Positions 6,666 to 8,746 of a stretch of 8,746 nucleotides of DNA are shown one piece after another. The position numbers and the translations under genes were made by a program. Source of the stretch: Gammaproteobacteria bacterium (lineage in GTDB: Bacteria > Pseudomonadota > Gammaproteobacteria > Pseudomonadales > Azotimanducaceae_A); the NCBI GenBank assembly GCA_002714125.1, contig PAWP01000108.1, forward strand, positions 1 to 8,746, in the 5' to 3' direction. Positions within the stretch are counted from its first letter, which is position 1. Each line of letters begins with the position of its first letter. Under the pieces are notes generated by a model that was given only the letters and a program-made list of their open reading frames with translations, ran no database searches and was not told the DNA's origin.

Positions 6666-7337
6666 ATGTCAGTAGCCACGTTTGAACTCCATGGTGATGT
6701 CGGCATCGTCACGATGGACGACGGCAAAGCCAACGCCATGAATCCAACAATGATTGAGGCAGTTAATTCCGCACTCGATGAGGCAGAAGCAAAATCCAAG
6801 TGCGTGGTGCTGGCAGGTAGGGAAAGAGTGTTGTGTGGCGGCTTCGACCTAAACATCATCCGCGGAGGTGACCCGGAACTTGCGCGCAAGATGTCATTAG
6901 GCGGCGCCAAGCTGATGATGCGGCTCTACGGCTATCCTCGTCCATTGGTCATCACCACGGGTGGCCACTGTGTTGCATTAGGCGGCTTCATGTTACTCAC
7001 AGGAGACTACCGAATTGGCGTGTCAGGCGACTTCAAGATTGGCTTGAACGAAGTGGCCATTGCTATGACCCTGCCACCCTTTGGCCTGATGCTTGCGAAA
7101 GAGCGCATTGCCACAAGACACCTGCAAAACGCTACCACTAACGCGAACCTTTTCTCACCCGACGACGCTGTCGATGTTGGTTTTCTGGACGAAACTGTCA
7201 CTGCCGACGCGCTCGCCGACCGAACCATGGAACGAGCGAACGAACTGGCCCAACTCGACAATGCGGCGTTTGTTCGCACCAAGCTTGACTGGCGTGGGAC
7301 AGACATCGAAATGATCCTAAAGGGCCTTGGCGGCTAG
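6666..7337 (+). CDS. Short crotonase / enoyl-CoA hydratase family protein
   Basis: At 223 residues this matches the compact crotonase group annotated as PRK06213-type enoyl-CoA hydratases (about 229 residues), so it is not a truncated longer gene. Visible features are VGIVTMDDGKANAMNPTMI (12-30), the first oxyanion-hole region CGGFDL (57-62), the second VALGGFML (103-110) and FKIGLNEVAIAMTLP (123-137). The residue at the position of the first catalytic Glu of rat hydratase is Phe108; the second, Glu129 in LNEV, is retained. With one acidic residue, hydration is not assured, and isomerase, hydrolase or other CoA-thioester chemistry is possible. The start is ATG 6666 with GGAG at 6656-6659, six bases upstream. 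The 27-base gap after the dikinase strongly suggests co-transcription, so a shared pathway is plausible. Confidence 0.9.
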   Translation: MSVATFELHGDVGIVTMDDGKANAMNPTMIEAVNSALDEAEAKSKCVVLAGRERVLCGGFDLNIIRGGDPELARKMSLGGAKLMMRLYGYPRPLVITTGGHCVALGGFMLLTGDYRIGVSGDFKIGLNEVAIAMTLPPFGLMLAKERIATRHLQNATTNANLFSPDDAVDVGFLDETVTADALADRTMERANELAQLDNAAFVRTKLDWRGTDIEMILKGLGG

Positions 7338-7559
7338 GCGCCAGTCCTCTAAAGAGCCTTACGCAAGGCAAACCTGTTCAGACTGACCTTTCGTCTTTGC
7401 CGCGCACTCGGGCGGCAACCAGGCGTGCAAATGCATCAGGCGAGCGAATGTGCCAAGCACCTTCTAACTGCATATCTCGACCCTAGGAAGATTCGAGTTA
7501 GGGCCTTCATTCACGAAGACGTTTGCGCTTTACCTTGCGCCAGACGAGTTCGGTTCCCT
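7338..7559. other. Convergent intergenic region
   Basis: These 222 bases lie between the ends of the crotonase and nitroreductase genes. They contain two hairpins (7356-7369 and 7397-7418) and two direct copies of TTGCGC at 7523-7528 and 7535-7540. A plus-strand frame beginning at 7425 runs into the nitroreductase gene in antisense and has no family resemblance, so I see no gene here. Confidence 0.4.
7397..7418. terminator. Strong hairpin between convergent genes, possible bidirectional transcription stop
   Basis: TTGCCGC at 7397-7403 pairs perfectly with GCGGCAA at 7412-7418 around an eight-base loop. It lies 60 bases past the crotonase stop and about 140 past the nitroreductase stop on the other strand. 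Neither strand shows a T-run after the stem, so it is not a standard intrinsic terminator. A smaller hairpin, GCCTT-ACGC-AAGGC, lies at 7356-7369. Confidence 0.35.
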
Positions 7560-8234
7560 CTATTCAAACCCGACAAAGTTCACCACCTCATTGACCGGCC
7601 GACGGGTCGACACAACCGAATTGGCGTCAAAACTGTCCTCCGGCCAGCCCATAGCGACACAGGTGACGATGAACTGATCGTCCGGGATCCCAGCATGTTC
7701 GCGGACCACCGGCGACTGCATTATGCCCTGCCCGTTGATAACCGCTCCGAGACCCTTGGACCACGCAGCGTTGACTAGGCCATTAACGACCGCTCCACAG
7801 TCAAAAATGGCAATGTCGTTGTTATCGAGTTCCTTGTCGCAGCACACCACGATGGAGACCGGCGCATCGAATTGTCTGAAACCGCGCATGACCCAGTCCT
7901 GGCGCCGCTCCTTGTCACCCCAGGCAATACTCATGGAGTCGAATAGCTGTACCGCAATCGCTTTCTGGCGGTCCCGATGCACCCCCTCGTAGCGCCCGTG
8001 CTGGCGAATCTCCCGGGAAGGTGCAACACCCGCCAGGTTGTTCTCGGTATTACCTTTGCGGATGGCGTCCAATGCATCACCGGTCACCACATGCAGATGC
8101 CATGGCTGCGTATTCATCGATGAAGGGGCTCGGGTTGCAAGCGCCACCACTTCACGGATGACCTCTTTCGACACAGGCTCGGTCTTATAGCCACGGATAC
8201 TGCGGCGGCCCATCACTACATCATCAAATTCCAA
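7560..8234 (-). CDS. Nitroreductase family FMN-dependent oxidoreductase
   Basis: The 224-residue protein has the layout of the nitroreductase superfamily, homodimeric FMN enzymes that reduce nitro compounds, quinones, enones or other acceptors with NAD(P)H. N-terminal RRSIRGY (10-16) is the FMN-phosphate contact region. APSSMNTQPWHLHVVTG (36-52) is the conserved second FMN segment. The middle has DCGAVVNGLVNAAWSKGLGA (145-164), and the C-terminal MGWPEDSFDANSVVSTRRP (195-213) is the usual GxP...RRP tail. The length is normal and all expected blocks are present. The start is a TTG at 8234, supported by GGGGA on the minus strand at 8246-8242, seven bases upstream; the first in-frame ATG (codon 8) would cut into the first helix. 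It is divergent from the alcohol dehydrogenase, with which it may share control. The substrate cannot be predicted. Confidence 0.92.
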   Translation of the reverse strand: MEFDDVVMGRRSIRGYKTEPVSKEVIREVVALATRAPSSMNTQPWHLHVVTGDALDAIRKGNTENNLAGVAPSREIRQHGRYEGVHRDRQKAIAVQLFDSMSIAWGDKERRQDWVMRGFRQFDAPVSIVVCCDKELDNNDIAIFDCGAVVNGLVNAAWSKGLGAVINGQGIMQSPVVREHAGIPDDQFIVTCVAMGWPEDSFDANSVVSTRRPVNEVVNFVGFE

Positions 8235-8351
8235 ACTTTTGTCCCCTGTGTTTTTACGTCAACGGCGCGCAAACTGCCTGTGATTTGCGCCAAGGTCAAG
8301 GCAGCGCGCAGGTGTATAGTCAGTCTACTGAGGCGGGAAGAGGGAATCGTC
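8235..8351. promoter_or_regulatory. Divergent promoter region with candidate operator dyads
   Basis: These 117 bases separate the nitroreductase and alcohol dehydrogenase starts. They hold an inverted repeat with perfect seven-base arms, GCGCAAA (8267-8273) and TTTGCGC (8284-8290), and a 12-base dyad TCAGT-CT-ACTGA (8320-8331). A -10-like TATAGT at 8315-8320 for the plus strand abuts the second dyad, but no good -35 is at normal spacing. The arrangement suits one regulator controlling both genes, for example of TetR or MarR type. No regulator gene is in the window. Confidence 0.35.
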
Positions 8352-8746
8352 ATGAAGGCAGCGGTACTGCGCGGTGTGCGCGAACAGGAAATCGAAGACA
8401 TCGAAATCGACGGGCCAAAGCCAAAGGAGGTCATGGTCCGCGTCGCGGCCGCGGGCGTCTGCCATTCAGACCTGCACTTTTACAACGGGACTTGGGATAC
8501 GGCGTTCCCCATGGTGTTGGGGCACGAGTCCGCGGGCGTTGTCGAAGCAGTTGGCAAAGACGTGACTTACGTGAAGCCTGGCGACCATGTAATCACCTGT
8601 CTCTCGACCTTCTGCGGCCACTGTGAAGACTGTATTACGGGACGCATGGTGCTCTGCCAGGAACCAGAGGTGAATCGGTTGCCCGAGGAACCACCTCGGC
8701 TCCACAAAGGTGACGAGTTTCTCCGTCAGTTCGCCAGGCTTGGATC
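8352..8746 (+). CDS. Zinc-dependent medium-chain alcohol dehydrogenase, 5' part only
   Basis: The first 131 codons of a zinc-containing MDR alcohol dehydrogenase are present, and the gene runs off the right edge. The GroES-like domain begins MKAAVLRG. Catalytic-zinc ligands are Cys37 in GVCHSDLH and His58-Glu59 in LGHES. The structural zinc lobe is complete: Cys88, Cys91, Cys94 and Cys102 (CGHCEDC ... VLC), with the 3-3-8 spacing of classical enzymes. The segment after it, with PPRLHKG and QFARLG, recalls class III-like and NDMA-dependent dehydrogenases, which are usually about 370 residues, so roughly two thirds including the NAD-binding domain lies outside. ATG 8352 has AGGGA at 8341-8345, six bases upstream. 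Likely activity is oxidation of an alcohol to an aldehyde; the substrate is unknown. Confidence 0.92.
   Translation, partial: MKAAVLRGVREQEIEDIEIDGPKPKEVMVRVAAAGVCHSDLHFYNGTWDTAFPMVLGHESAGVVEAVGKDVTYVKPGDHVITCLSTFCGHCEDCITGRMVLCQEPEVNRLPEEPPRLHKGDEFLRQFARLG

Noticed and set aside
8285..8626. A 113-codon plus-strand frame overlapping the alcohol dehydrogenase
   Set aside because: It is a shifted frame over the alcohol dehydrogenase, whose own frame carries all zinc ligands. The Arg-rich translation has no domain.

Overview
The window is chromosomal-type bacterial DNA of moderate GC content (roughly the mid-50s %, judged by eye). It is packed with metabolic genes and shows no rRNA, tRNA, insertion sequence, integrase, phage gene or CRISPR array. 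The gene families present are common in uncultured marine or soil Proteobacteria: a luciferase-like oxidoreductase, a His-rich Gfo/Idh/MocA subfamily, a Spinster-like MFS permease, a short crotonase, a nitroreductase and a zinc alcohol dehydrogenase. A gamma- or alphaproteobacterium is my best guess, but this is inference from families and codon use, not from a marker gene.

Layout: positions 1-62 (minus) hold an open frame running off the left edge. A luciferase-like monooxygenase-type oxidoreductase lies at 67-822 (minus) and looks short at its C-terminus. A divergent intergenic region separates it from a Gfo/Idh/MocA oxidoreductase at 1013-2146 (plus). After about 255 bases without a supported gene comes a three-gene, same-strand cluster: an MFS permease (2402-3991), a rifampin-phosphotransferase/PEP-synthase-like dikinase (4062-6638) and a small crotonase/enoyl-CoA hydratase (6666-7337). 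A convergent gap containing a strong hairpin follows. Then come a nitroreductase (7560-8234, minus) and, divergent from it, a zinc alcohol dehydrogenase that runs off the right edge (8352-8746, plus).

The most interesting unit is the 2402-7337 cluster. The dikinase has the three-part architecture, length and nucleotide-binding residues of rifampin phosphotransferases and related ATP-dependent phosphoryl-transfer enzymes, with an unusual Gln just before the catalytic His. Its placement between a permease and a CoA-ester enzyme suggests uptake (or export), phosphorylation and CoA-linked processing of an unidentified small molecule. That role is a hypothesis. Antibiotic inactivation is the main alternative. 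The flanking redox genes may be separate units.
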